Of a stretch of 64,000 bases of DNA, positions 28,413 through 37,511 are shown one piece after another. Source of the stretch: Lachnospiraceae bacterium (GTDB lineage: Bacteria > Bacillota > Clostridia > Lachnospirales > Lachnospiraceae); contig JAILNQ010000016.1 of assembly GCA_024691425.1 (NCBI GenBank), positions 1-64,000 on the forward strand. Reading direction: 5' to 3'. The translations under genes and the position numbers were made by a program. Positions within the stretch are counted from its first letter, which is position 1. Each line of letters opens with the position of its first letter. The notes under the pieces are model-generated. The model made no database searches, was not told where the DNA came from, and was given only the letters and a program-made list of their open reading frames with translations.

Positions 28413-28877
28413 TCAGAAATCAACCGAAAGCTTCACTGCAGCTATATCGCTGCGGTCAAATGATCTTGGTCCGCCGCTTCCGGTTATCGTGACTGTTCCC
28501 TTATCGAATGCCTCAAGCGTTCCTGAAATCTCCTTCGAGCCGTCGACCGGCTTGTAGAACTTGATGTCTACGTCCCGTCCGATGCTCATCTCGAACTCCC
28601 TGTCCTTTACGAGCTTGCGTCCTAGTCCCGGAGAGCTGACTTCGAGTGTGTACGCTTCTTCGATGAAATCATCCGCATCAAGCCCGTCAGAGAGCTTCCT
28701 CGATACGTCCACGCAGTCATCTATGGTGATGCCGCCCTCTTTGTCTATGTAAACGCGCAGGTAGTATTCCCCGGCTTCCTTTACATATTCGACATCCCAC
28801 AGAACGAATCCCGATTCATCAATTATCGGCATCAGGAGCTCTTCGGTACGGTTTTCAATGTTTTCCTTCTTGCCCAT
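28413..28877 (-). CDS. rimP: Ribosome maturation factor RimP
   Basis: MGKKENIENRTEELLMPIIDESGFVLWDVEYVKEAGEYYLRVYIDKEGGITIDDCVDVSRKLSDGLD...LEVSSPGLGRKL; SD CAGGAGG before ATG at 28877. Confidence 0.95.
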   Translation of the reverse strand: MGKKENIENRTEELLMPIIDESGFVLWDVEYVKEAGEYYLRVYIDKEGGITIDDCVDVSRKLSDGLDADDFIEEAYTLEVSSPGLGRKLVKDREFEMSIGRDVDIKFYKPVDGSKEISGTLEAFDKGTVTITGSGGPRSFDRSDIAAVKLSVDF

Positions 28878-28934
28878 CTTACATCCCCTCCTGTCTGGCA
28901 AGGTCTTCTCCCCCCCTACCTGCATAATACGCAA

Positions 28935-28962
28935 TGAAGTGAGCTACGGGCAGCTCACTTCA
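28935..28962 (-). promoter_or_regulatory. 11-bp perfect hairpin in the rimP-nusA 5' leader
   Basis: TGAAGTGAGCT-gcccgt-AGCTCACTTCA on the minus strand; not followed by a T run. Confidence 0.6.
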
Positions 28963-28987
28963 TACCTAAAACCATATTACATTCTGT

Positions 28988-29016
28988 ATACTAGCACCAT
29001 GATAAAAATAATGCAA
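28988..29016 (-). promoter_or_regulatory. Sigma-A promoter for the rimP-nusA-infB operon
   Basis: Minus strand TTGCAT-N17-TAGTAT with TGC extended -10. Confidence 0.7.
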
Positions 29017-29036
29017 GACTTTTTTGCTTCTTATAT

Positions 29037-29822
29037 TTATTTCATAAGCAGACAATCAGGTATCGACTCAACGCCCCTTGAACGGCATATCGCTGACGTC
29101 TGTCCGCAGTACGAAAGCGGCTCGCCCTTCGCATCGGTAAGAGTGCACCCTGCTTCCTCGGCGATGAGAGCGGCAGCGGCGTAGTCCCAGATCTGCACTC
29201 TCAGTTCGAAATATATGGCGCATCTGCCTGAAGCAACGCAGCACATATCCCATGCAGCGGTTCCCGAACGCCTTATGTCGACGCACTGCGGAAGAAGCTT
29301 CGTTGCCATTTCCATCGTCATGTTTCTCAGCTCCTCATAGTAAGGCGCCGTACCGAACACTGCAAGCGACTCGGAAAGAGGAGCCGTATCCGACATGAAT
29401 CTTTCTCCGTTAAGATATGCGCCTTCGCCTTTTACGGCGCTATACATCTCACGGCTGAACGGATTGTAGACTACTCCGACAACCGGCTTTCCATCCTTTA
29501 AAAGCGCGATGGATATGACCGACGGTCTGTATCCGAAAATGAAATTGCTCGTGCCGTCTATCGGATCTATGACGAAAACGTATCCGCTTCTCATCTTTTC
29601 AGTGAACACGTCCTGGCCGTCCTCTTCACCGAGGAACTGTGCGTCTTCTATGATCTCTTTCATCTTTCCGATCAGGAACTCCTGGATCTTCTCGTCCGTT
29701 TCAGTGCAGAAATTCGCATGCCCTGATTTTTCCATCACCTTCGCTCCGGTGGCATTAAGCATAATATCTCCGGCCGCCTTCGCGGCTTCTTTGATCTTTT
29801 CAGCATACTCCAGCTCTCTCAT
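29037..29822 (-). CDS. suhB: Inositol monophosphatase family protein
   Basis: FLGEEDGQDVF, VIDPIDGTSNFIFGYRPSVISIALL, RRSGTAAWDMCCVASGRCAIYFE, WDYAAAALIAEEAG; start at 29822 has SD GAGGAG. Confidence 0.9.
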   Translation of the reverse strand: MRELEYAEKIKEAAKAAGDIMLNATGAKVMEKSGHANFCTETDEKIQEFLIGKMKEIIEDAQFLGEEDGQDVFTEKMRSGYVFVIDPIDGTSNFIFGYRPSVISIALLKDGKPVVGVVYNPFSREMYSAVKGEGAYLNGERFMSDTAPLSESLAVFGTAPYYEELRNMTMEMATKLLPQCVDIRRSGTAAWDMCCVASGRCAIYFELRVQIWDYAAAALIAEEAGCTLTDAKGEPLSYCGQTSAICRSRGVESIPDCLLMK

Positions 29823-29857
29823 AATATATCTCCTCACAGATTATCTTATTCCCTCAT

Positions 29858-29895
29858 AAAAATCATGAGACCGGAATCGCTCCCGGTCTCCATGA
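29858..29895 (-). terminator. Terminator hairpin 3' of the SH3-domain gene
   Basis: Minus strand catGGAGACCGGgagcgattCCGGTCTCatgATTTTTATG. Confidence 0.6.
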
Positions 29896-29915
29896 AATAT
29901 GATCGTCTGTAAATG

Positions 29916-30977
29916 TTAACGAAGTCCCTTCTGTTTGAGCAGGTTCTCAAGCTCCGTGGCGTTGTGGTGAAGAACGTATTCCTTTGCTTCCTCATCCGAA
30001 CCTGATTCGGTAGCCCATCTCCACTCATCGAGAAGTGCCTTGTACTCTGCCGCGTTGACCTGAAGACCATTGAGGTTGTATCCTGCCGCCGCTGCTGCTG
30101 CCGCTGCCTCTGCAGCTGCTGCCGCCTCTGCCGCTGCTGCTTCTGCCGCAGCCGCCGCAGCCTTAGCTTCGGCTTCTTCCTTCGTCTGGGTAGCGCCTGT
30201 CTCGTTGTTGTTACCCTCCGTGTTCTCCTCGGTCTTCTTTTCTTCCTTCTTCTCTTCCTTCTTGGTTTCTTCTTTCTTATCTTCCTCGGTAGGACCCTGC
30301 TGGTACTCTTCCTCGGAGATCTCTGTCAGGAACTCGGTTTTCATGTATCCGTCCTGACCTTTGTACATGATGTGCGTCCAGTCTTCAACATCCTCAACCT
30401 TTTCGAACATGTCGCCCTTCTTAGCCTTGCCGAGGACATCTCCGTCCGTGCTGTTCGTTGATCTGATGTTTACGTCATCGCCGGTGGACTTAACGTATTT
30501 CTTAACAGCTGCCGCTGCCTCGGCTTCTGCCGCCGCAACCTCGGCTTCCTCTGCGGCCTTCTGGGCTTCTGCCTGAGCTGCCGCTTCTGCCTGCGCACGT
30601 GCAACGGAATCAACAATGCTGAATGTGAGAACCTGGCTCTTTATGCCCTTGCACTCGACATACACCGTAACATTGCCTTCTGACATACCCGTCGTCAGGA
30701 CTGCCTTCCCGTTATCCTTTATCTCAAATGAGCTTGTAGGATCATCAACAACGGCTGTCGCCTTTTTAATGCTCGCCGATCCCGGTGTGGTCTTGATCGT
30801 GAACGAGTACTGCGTACCGACTTCAAGCGATGTTTCCGAAAACTCCGGCTGAAGCTGTATGTTCTTCAGCTTCTTCGACGCGGAAACAAGATAAACACTT
30901 CCGCCGATCACGAGAAGAGCGATCAGAACCGCAAACACGAAGATCAGAATTCTGATGATACTGTTTTGTTTTCTCAC
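29916..30977 (-). CDS. Membrane-anchored SH3b-domain protein with Lys/Glu- and Ala-rich linkers
   Basis: N-terminal TM; SH3b-like VNIRSTNSTDGDVLGKAKKGDMFEKVEDVEDWTHIMYKGQDGYMKTEFL; low-complexity (E/K)n and (AAAAE)n. Confidence 0.8.
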   Translation of the reverse strand: MRKQNSIIRILIFVFAVLIALLVIGGSVYLVSASKKLKNIQLQPEFSETSLEVGTQYSFTIKTTPGSASIKKATAVVDDPTSSFEIKDNGKAVLTTGMSEGNVTVYVECKGIKSQVLTFSIVDSVARAQAEAAAQAEAQKAAEEAEVAAAEAEAAAAVKKYVKSTGDDVNIRSTNSTDGDVLGKAKKGDMFEKVEDVEDWTHIMYKGQDGYMKTEFLTEISEEEYQQGPTEEDKKEETKKEEKKEEKKTEENTEGNNNETGATQTKEEAEAKAAAAAAEAAAAEAAAAAEAAAAAAAAGYNLNGLQVNAAEYKALLDEWRWATESGSDEEAKEYVLHHNATELENLLKQKGLR

Positions 30978-31068
30978 GTTATTTCTCCTTTGAAAATGTT
31001 CATATATGAAATGTTCTCTTACAGATCATTACATCCGACATAATATTATACACCGAAATGTGCGGAAA

Positions 31069-31896
31069 CTACAATACTTTTATGAATTTACGGATGATTT
31101 CGGATATACCGCTCTCATTGTTCGTACGTACCGTTACATAGTCCGCGTGCGCTTTTGCCTCGTTGGTGCCGTTTTTCATAACGGCTCCGACCCCTGCGGC
31201 ATCGAGCATCGGGATGTCGTTCGCCTCGTCTCCTGCAGCAACGGAATCCTCTATCGAAATGCCAAAAAGAGCGCATACTGTTCTTACGGCATTGCCTTTT
31301 GAAACTCCGACCGGAAGATACTCAAGCAGAAAATCATTCGAGAATACGCTCTGTGCTCTGCCCTCGACCATCTTCTCATGACGTTTTTCAAAACCTTCGA
31401 GTATCTGCCGGCTGCCCTCATTTATCGACATGACTATGAGCTTCGGCGGCGGTGCAGGAAGGTCATCAGGAATCTTTGCGATGCGCTTATACGGCATCTT
31501 TATCCTTGCGGTATAGATATCGATAGCTTTCGTCTCGATCGTCGAAACGACGTTGTCTTCCGTATATGTATGGACCGATAGTCCTTCAAAGATCGCTGCA
31601 TCGAACAGAGCTGAGACCGTATCAAGATCAAGACATGATCTGCTTATGACCTTATCGCTTCTGCAGTCAAAGATCACGCCTCCGTTAGATGCCGCGAGAA
31701 CGACCCCGTCGCGGTAAAGCCCGAGTTCTTTCGCAACGACTTTCGCGCTGTAGAGCGGGCGTCCCGTGGCAATGACAAAGCGGTGGCCTCCGGCTATCAT
31801 TTCATTTATCGATTCAAGGTCCTCGGCACTTACGTTCTTATCGTCATCAAGAAGCGTTCCGTCAAGGTCCGAGAATAAAATCTTAGTTCTCATCAT
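31069..31896 (-). CDS. Cof-type HAD-IIB family phosphatase
   Basis: MRTKILFSDLDGTLLDDDKNVSAEDLESINEMIAGGHRFVIATGRP; GVSKGNAVRTVCALFGI; VAAGDEANDIPMLDAAGVGAVMKNG. Confidence 0.93.
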   Translation of the reverse strand: MMRTKILFSDLDGTLLDDDKNVSAEDLESINEMIAGGHRFVIATGRPLYSAKVVAKELGLYRDGVVLAASNGGVIFDCRSDKVISRSCLDLDTVSALFDAAIFEGLSVHTYTEDNVVSTIETKAIDIYTARIKMPYKRIAKIPDDLPAPPPKLIVMSINEGSRQILEGFEKRHEKMVEGRAQSVFSNDFLLEYLPVGVSKGNAVRTVCALFGISIEDSVAAGDEANDIPMLDAAGVGAVMKNGTNEAKAHADYVTVRTNNESGISEIIRKFIKVL

Positions 31897-33520
31897 CTTC
31901 CTTGTTCGCGGTGTAAACGAATCTCTTCCTTGCCATCTCATCGCTCGCGAGATACTCGTCGTATGTGGTGATCTTGTCGATCATCGTTCCGTCCGGAAGG
32001 AATTCCATTATGCGGTTCGCGGTCGTCTGCACGAACTGATGGTCATGCGACGAGAAAAGAATCACGCCCGGGAACTTGATGAGTCCGTTATTGAGCGCCG
32101 TGATGCTCTCCATGTCAAGATGGTTCGTCGGCTCGTCGAGTATGAGTATGTTAGCGCCCGATATCATCATCTTCGAAAGAAGGCAGCGCACCTTCTCTCC
32201 TCCTGAAAGGATGTTTATCTTCTTGACGCCGTCCTCGCCGGGGAAGAGCATACGTCCCAAAAATCCGCGGACATAGGTGATATCCTTGATCGCCGAGTAT
32301 CCGGTGAGCCACTCGGTTATCGTATAGTCATGAGAAAATTCTTCGGTATAGTCCCTCGGGAAATATGCCTGCGATGTGGTCACGCCCCACTTGTACGTTC
32401 CTTCATCGGGCTCGAGCTCACCCATGAGTATCTTAAAGAGCGTCGTCTTCGCGAGCTCGTTCGTGCCGACGAAAGCGACCTTGTCATCATGGCCGAGGAT
32501 GAATGATATGTTGTCGAGTACCTTCACGCCGTCGATCGTCTTGCTGATGTTCGATACAGACAGCACCTCGTTTCCGATCTCCCTGTCGGGACGAAAATCG
32601 ATATAAGGGTATTTCCTGCTCGAAGGCTTTATCGTATCGAGCTCGATCTTCTCGAGAGCCCTCTTACGGCTTGTCGCCTGCTTCGACTTTGAAGCGTTCG
32701 CGGAGAATCTCGAAATGAATTCCTGGAGTTCTTTTATCTTCTCCTCTTTCTTCTTGTTCGCTTCCTTCATCTGCTGGATGAGCAGCTGGCTGCTCTCGTA
32801 CCAGAAATCATAGTTTCCGGCATAGAGCTGGATCTTGCCGTAGTCGATATCCGCAGTATGCGTGCAGACCTTATTGAGGAAATATCTGTCATGGCTTACA
32901 ACGATGACAGTGTTCTCAAAGTTTATGAGAAACTCCTCGAGCCACTCTATAGCGTCGAGGTCGAGGTGGTTAGTCGGCTCATCGAGAAGCAGAATATCGG
33001 GCGAGCCGAAAAGAGCGCGCGCAAGCAGCACCTTGACTTTCAGCGGGCCCGGAAGATCGCCGACTAAGCTGTAGTGATATTCAGTATCTATTCCGAGTCC
33101 GTTAAGCAGCGTTGCCGCATCAGATTCGGCTTCCCATCCGTTCATCTCTGCGAATTCGGCTTCGAGCTCGCTCGCCCTTATGCCGTCCTCATCGGAAAAA
33201 TCCTCTTTCGCATATATCGCATCCTTTTCCTTCATCACGTCATACAGGCGCTGATTGCCCATGATGACCGTATCCATTACGGTATAAGCATCATATTTGA
33301 AATGGTCCTGCTCGAGCACGGACAGTCTCTGTCCCGGAGTTACGGCTATGTCGCCGTTCGTCGTATCGAGCTCGCCTGAAAGTATTTTCAGGAAGGTTGA
33401 TTTGCCCGCGCCGTTCGCACCGATAAGCCCGTAGCAGTTCCCTTCGGTAAACTTGATGTTCACGTCCTCGAAAAGGGCCTTCTTGCCCACGCGGTATGTA
33501 ACATTGTTTGCACTGATCAT
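31883..33520 (-). CDS. ABC-F family ATP-binding protein
   Basis: Two ABC cassettes (GLIGANGAGKSTFLKILSGEL; GGEKVRCLLSKMMISGANILILDEPTNHLDMESI) without TM segments. Confidence 0.95.
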   Translation of the reverse strand: MISANNVTYRVGKKALFEDVNIKFTEGNCYGLIGANGAGKSTFLKILSGELDTTNGDIAVTPGQRLSVLEQDHFKYDAYTVMDTVIMGNQRLYDVMKEKDAIYAKEDFSDEDGIRASELEAEFAEMNGWEAESDAATLLNGLGIDTEYHYSLVGDLPGPLKVKVLLARALFGSPDILLLDEPTNHLDLDAIEWLEEFLINFENTVIVVSHDRYFLNKVCTHTADIDYGKIQLYAGNYDFWYESSQLLIQQMKEANKKKEEKIKELQEFISRFSANASKSKQATSRKRALEKIELDTIKPSSRKYPYIDFRPDREIGNEVLSVSNISKTIDGVKVLDNISFILGHDDKVAFVGTNELAKTTLFKILMGELEPDEGTYKWGVTTSQAYFPRDYTEEFSHDYTITEWLTGYSAIKDITYVRGFLGRMLFPGEDGVKKINILSGGEKVRCLLSKMMISGANILILDEPTNHLDMESITALNNGLIKFPGVILFSSHDHQFVQTTANRIMEFLPDGTMIDKITTYDEYLASDEMARKRFVYTANKEDDEN

Positions 33521-33578
33521 AATATTTCTCCTCTGTATATTCTCTGAGCTTAAACGGCTCAGTTTCTGCGCATGCAGG

Positions 33579-33836
33579 CTATGCGTTCACTACAAGGTAG
33601 CGTCCGTCCGGAAGCTTGAACACTTCCGCCTGCTGCTCTATCTCCTCTTCGTACAGACCGTCGGTATCAACGCCGAGCTGATCGAAGTATTCGATGACAT
33701 CCTCGAGGCTGTCAACTACAGCCGACATCGTGTCGTCGAGAAAATCCTGGGCCTCCTGCGGTGTTGAAGCAACTTCCTCATCAAAAAGCTGTCCCTGATT
33801 GTCCAGAAAATAGTTCAGCACATCCTTATCAAACAT
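33579..33836 (-). CDS. Small acidic protein (85 aa), unknown function, translationally coupled to ppk
   Basis: ATG overlaps the ppk stop by 8 nt; SD GGAGGG lies inside the last ppk codons. Confidence 0.75.
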   Translation of the reverse strand: MFDKDVLNYFLDNQGQLFDEEVASTPQEAQDFLDDTMSAVVDSLEDVIEYFDQLGVDTDGLYEEEIEQQAEVFKLPDGRYLVVNA

Positions 33837-35970
33837 CCAGATTCCCTCCTTCTATCGGAATAAACACCCTGCTGTTCGCAACAGGATCTTTTACGGCAAC
33901 AGATTCAGCGGCATTTTCGCAGAACTGCTCCTGTGCGCTAAGCAGATCCCTTCCGCGTTTATCAGTCCTCTCATACGTTCCGTCCGGCAGTTCCACCCTT
34001 GCCTTCACAGTGTCGGCAAGAAGCGTTGCCAGTATGCTTATGACTTTATTCTTGAGCCTCTCGTCGAGTATCGGGAACATTATCTCGACACGGCGCAGAA
34101 GATTCCTCGGCATCCAGTCGGACGATCCGCAGTAGACTTCGCAGTTGCCCGCGTTCTCGAAATAGAATATCCTGCTGTGCTCGAGAAAATCGCCGACTAT
34201 GCTGCGTACCGTAATGTTCTCGGATACGTCCCTTATCCCGGGCTTAAGGCAGCATATGCCGCGCACTATGAGCTCTATCCTGACGCCTGCGCATGACGCA
34301 TTGTACAGCGCCTGTATGACTTCCTTGTCGCATATCGAATTCACCTTCGCGATGATGTGCGATTTCTTTCCTTCGCGCGCGTTTGCCGCTTCCCTTTCGA
34401 TCAGATGTATGAATCTGTCCTTGAGCCAGAGCGGCGCAAGTGAAAGACGGTTCCAGTAGAGCGGCTCGGAATATCCGCTCAGCATGTTGAACACCGCGGT
34501 CGCATCCTCTCCTATCTGCTCAGCACACGTAAGAAGACCTAAGTCGGTATAGAGCTTTGCAGTGCTGTCGTTGTAGTTGCCGGTTCCGAGATGAACGTAG
34601 CGGCGTATCCCGTCCTCTTCACGCCTTACGACGAGCATTATCTTGCAGTGCGTCTTAAGGCCTACGAGTCCGTATATAACGTGGCATCCGGCTTTCTCAA
34701 GCCTGCGTGCCCATACTATGTTGTGCTCCTCATCGAATCTCGCCTTGAGTTCGACAAGAACAGTTACCTGCTTTCCGTTCTCCGCAGCTTCTTCGAGCGC
34801 CGCGATGATCGGCGAATTACCGCTCACCCTGTAGAGCGTCTGCTTTATAGCGAGCACATCCGGATCCTTTGCCGCGCTCTTTACGAAATCGATGACAGGA
34901 TCGAATGACTGATACGGATGATGCATCAGTATGTCGTGGTTCCTTATCGCCTCGAAAATATCCGCTCCGTCGTTTATTTCCTTTACCGGCTTCGGTATGT
35001 ATTTTTCCCTCTTGAGATGATCGAATCCGTCGATACCGTACATCTTCATCAGGAACGTAAGATCGATCGGGCCGGGTATCCGATATATGCTGTCCTGCCT
35101 TACCGACAGTTCCTTCTTCAGAATCTCCATGAGTCCTGGATCTATGTCGTCGGCTACCTCTAGCCTGATGACTTCTCCCCACTGGCGGCGCTTTATCTGC
35201 TTCTCTATCTCTTTCAGAAGATCGGCTGCCTCTTCCTCGTCTATCGTAAGGTCCGCATTTCTCATTATCCTGTACGGATATGCGCAGAACACATCATAGT
35301 TGAGGAACAGCTTGTGCATGTTGCGCTCTATGACTTCCTCGAGAAGTATGAAAGTTCTGCCGCTTTCAGAGCCGCCTAGCGTATATTCGCTCGGGATCTC
35401 GACGATGCGGTCAAGTACGCTCGGAACCTGAACGGTCGCAAAATCGCGCGACTCCTCGCCCCTCTTCCCGATAAGCGCTCCGATGTTGAGCGTCTGGTTT
35501 CTGACCAGCGGGAACGGTCTTGAAGAGTCGACTGCCATAGGAGTGAGGACCGGATAGACTTCCTCCTCGAAATATCTGTCGATGTATGCGGCCTCGTCAG
35601 CCGTCAGCTCCTCATGCTTCGTTATGAGGTTGATGCCCTCGGCTTCCATGAGAGGAAGGAGGCTGTGCATAAGGACGAAATACTGCGTGTCGACAAGCTC
35701 GTGCGTCGCATCTGCTATCGCCTCGAGCTGTTCATCCGTCGTCATTCCGGCGATGTCCCTTTTGTTATATCCTGCATGCTGCATGTCGATAAGGGATGCA
35801 ACCCTGACCATGAAAAATTCGTCAAGGTTTGATGCCGTGATCGAGAGGAACTTGAGCCTTTCCATCAGAGGATTCGACGTATCCGTCGCCTCACCTAGGA
35901 CTCTCTCATCAAACATGAGCCATGATAATTCCCTGTTAACGTAGTATTCTCTGCTGCCAAAATCTTTCAT
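33829..35970 (-). CDS. ppk1: Polyphosphate kinase 1
   Basis: YVNRELSWLMFDERVLGEA; HHPYQSFDPVIDFVKSAAKDPDVLAIKQTLYRVSGNSPI; VRRYVHLGTGNYNDSTAKLYTDLGLLT. Confidence 0.97.
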   Translation of the reverse strand: MKDFGSREYYVNRELSWLMFDERVLGEATDTSNPLMERLKFLSITASNLDEFFMVRVASLIDMQHAGYNKRDIAGMTTDEQLEAIADATHELVDTQYFVLMHSLLPLMEAEGINLITKHEELTADEAAYIDRYFEEEVYPVLTPMAVDSSRPFPLVRNQTLNIGALIGKRGEESRDFATVQVPSVLDRIVEIPSEYTLGGSESGRTFILLEEVIERNMHKLFLNYDVFCAYPYRIMRNADLTIDEEEAADLLKEIEKQIKRRQWGEVIRLEVADDIDPGLMEILKKELSVRQDSIYRIPGPIDLTFLMKMYGIDGFDHLKREKYIPKPVKEINDGADIFEAIRNHDILMHHPYQSFDPVIDFVKSAAKDPDVLAIKQTLYRVSGNSPIIAALEEAAENGKQVTVLVELKARFDEEHNIVWARRLEKAGCHVIYGLVGLKTHCKIMLVVRREEDGIRRYVHLGTGNYNDSTAKLYTDLGLLTCAEQIGEDATAVFNMLSGYSEPLYWNRLSLAPLWLKDRFIHLIEREAANAREGKKSHIIAKVNSICDKEVIQALYNASCAGVRIELIVRGICCLKPGIRDVSENITVRSIVGDFLEHSRIFYFENAGNCEVYCGSSDWMPRNLLRRVEIMFPILDERLKNKVISILATLLADTVKARVELPDGTYERTDKRGRDLLSAQEQFCENAAESVAVKDPVANSRVFIPIEGGNLDV

Positions 35971-35978
35971 ATCCGCAC

Positions 35979-37511
35979 CTACCGCCGTTTATATCTGAGC
36001 ACAGGCTTTATCGAGAACACTTCTTCAAAAAGCGAAGCCTTCCTGAAGAAAAATCCCTGCTCGAGGTCTATGTCGTCGACCGTGTAAACATTTATGATGA
36101 GCTCTCCGCCTTTTATCGAGAACCTAACGTCATTGACTTTCGTACGATAGCTCCTGCATATGCCGTCCGCGATCCTGAAAAGAGCGGAAAGTTTGGCAAC
36201 CTTCAGGTAGCTCGCCTTGTCTATCAGCGACGTCATCGCGAGCTCGTCATAATACTTGAAAACCATTTTATTGAACCGGACGATGTTGGCTACGACTTCG
36301 CGCTCGCTGTGCGAAAGCCCTATCATCTCCGTCGCCATGATTATGTCATATCCGCACTCCGCTCCGGCCTCAATGCTGACGTACCTTCCGCAGTCATTGA
36401 GGAGCGCCGCTATGCGAAGAAGAAGCTTGTCGCGCTTTCCCATACCGTGTATCTTGCGCGTAGCATCAAACAGGTCAGTTGCGACTCTCTCTATGAGAGC
36501 GTTGCGCTCTTCGTTTCCCTGATAACGCTTTGACATGACTTTCGCGCATGCTATTATGTCGTTCTCAAAATCATGACGGTATTTTACGAGCTTTTCCTTC
36601 TCGGCATATTCGTATGCCATGCCGTCGCACAGCGATACGCCCGGAGACCATATGTTTTCCGCCTTCGTGATCTTGAGCACCCTTGATACGAGCGCGATCG
36701 CAGGAAGAAGAAGCGGTGCAGTCTCCTCGTTTATTCCGAACGCCTTCGCGATGTCTCCCATCGTCATCGTACCGATCTGCGACGCGATCTGTCTGAACTT
36801 TTCGGCCGAGAACGAGCGGTCCTTCGAATCCATATGATAGAGCATCGTGGAGATATAATCGTCGATGAGGATGATGTTCTTGATCGTCCTTCCCTTCAGA
36901 TAGAGCTTCTTGAACACCTGGAGCTGATTGTCTATAAGCTCTCGCAGTATCCCTTCGATATCCCTTGTCTTCGGCTGCAGAGCCGCGAGCATATCCATGG
37001 CGCGGAGCACGCCGAGCCTTATGTTCTGAGTCGTAACTAATGTGTCGTTATCAAAGAGGGATATCTGTATGCTGCCGCCGCCGATGTCGACTATGGCGCA
37101 GCCTTCGCGTATGAACTCCTCAAAACGTGACCCTTTGAGAGCCGCCGCCTTGTAATGAAGGAAGCGCTGCTCGGAATTCGAGAGGACATCGACCTTTATT
37201 CCGGTGCGAAGCTTGATCTGCTCCGTGACGATAAGGGTATTCTTCGTCTCACGTATAGCACTCGTGCCGTACGCCCTGTAATCGTCCACTCTGTATGATT
37301 TCATTATAGAGGAAAAATCGGAAAGAACTTCGCACAGCTCATCCATGCGGCGGCTGCTGATGATGCCGTCCTGATAAGTATCCGTGCCGAGCTCAATGGA
37401 ATGGCGGATCGTATCTATCTCTTTCATTCCGTTCTTGTCAGAGAACTCGAAGATCTTCATCCCGAGTTCATATGATCCCACGTCGATCGCGGCGAATGTA
37501 CGGACTGCCAT
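35979..37511 (-). CDS. Ppx/GppA-type exopolyphosphatase with C-terminal HD-like domain
   Basis: FAAIDVGSYELGMKIFEF, YGTSAIRETKNTLIVTEQIKLRTGIKVDVLSNSEQ, IVDIGGGSIQISLF; HD-like region LNDCGRYVSIEAGAECGYDIIMATEMIGLSHSE. Confidence 0.9.
   Translation of the reverse strand: MAVRTFAAIDVGSYELGMKIFEFSDKNGMKEIDTIRHSIELGTDTYQDGIISSRRMDELCEVLSDFSSIMKSYRVDDYRAYGTSAIRETKNTLIVTEQIKLRTGIKVDVLSNSEQRFLHYKAAALKGSRFEEFIREGCAIVDIGGGSIQISLFDNDTLVTTQNIRLGVLRAMDMLAALQPKTRDIEGILRELIDNQLQVFKKLYLKGRTIKNIILIDDYISTMLYHMDSKDRSFSAEKFRQIASQIGTMTMGDIAKAFGINEETAPLLLPAIALVSRVLKITKAENIWSPGVSLCDGMAYEYAEKEKLVKYRHDFENDIIACAKVMSKRYQGNEERNALIERVATDLFDATRKIHGMGKRDKLLLRIAALLNDCGRYVSIEAGAECGYDIIMATEMIGLSHSEREVVANIVRFNKMVFKYYDELAMTSLIDKASYLKVAKLSALFRIADGICRSYRTKVNDVRFSIKGGELIINVYTVDDIDLEQGFFFRKASLFEEVFSIKPVLRYKRR

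Noticed and set aside
30070-30357. Ala/Ser-rich plus-strand ORF
   Set aside because: Antisense translation of the low-complexity region of the SH3b gene.
33542-33562. Hairpin CTGAGC...GCTCAG before the ABC-F gene as an antibiotic-responsive attenuator
   Set aside because: Only a 6-bp stem, no T run and no leader peptide that could be supported.
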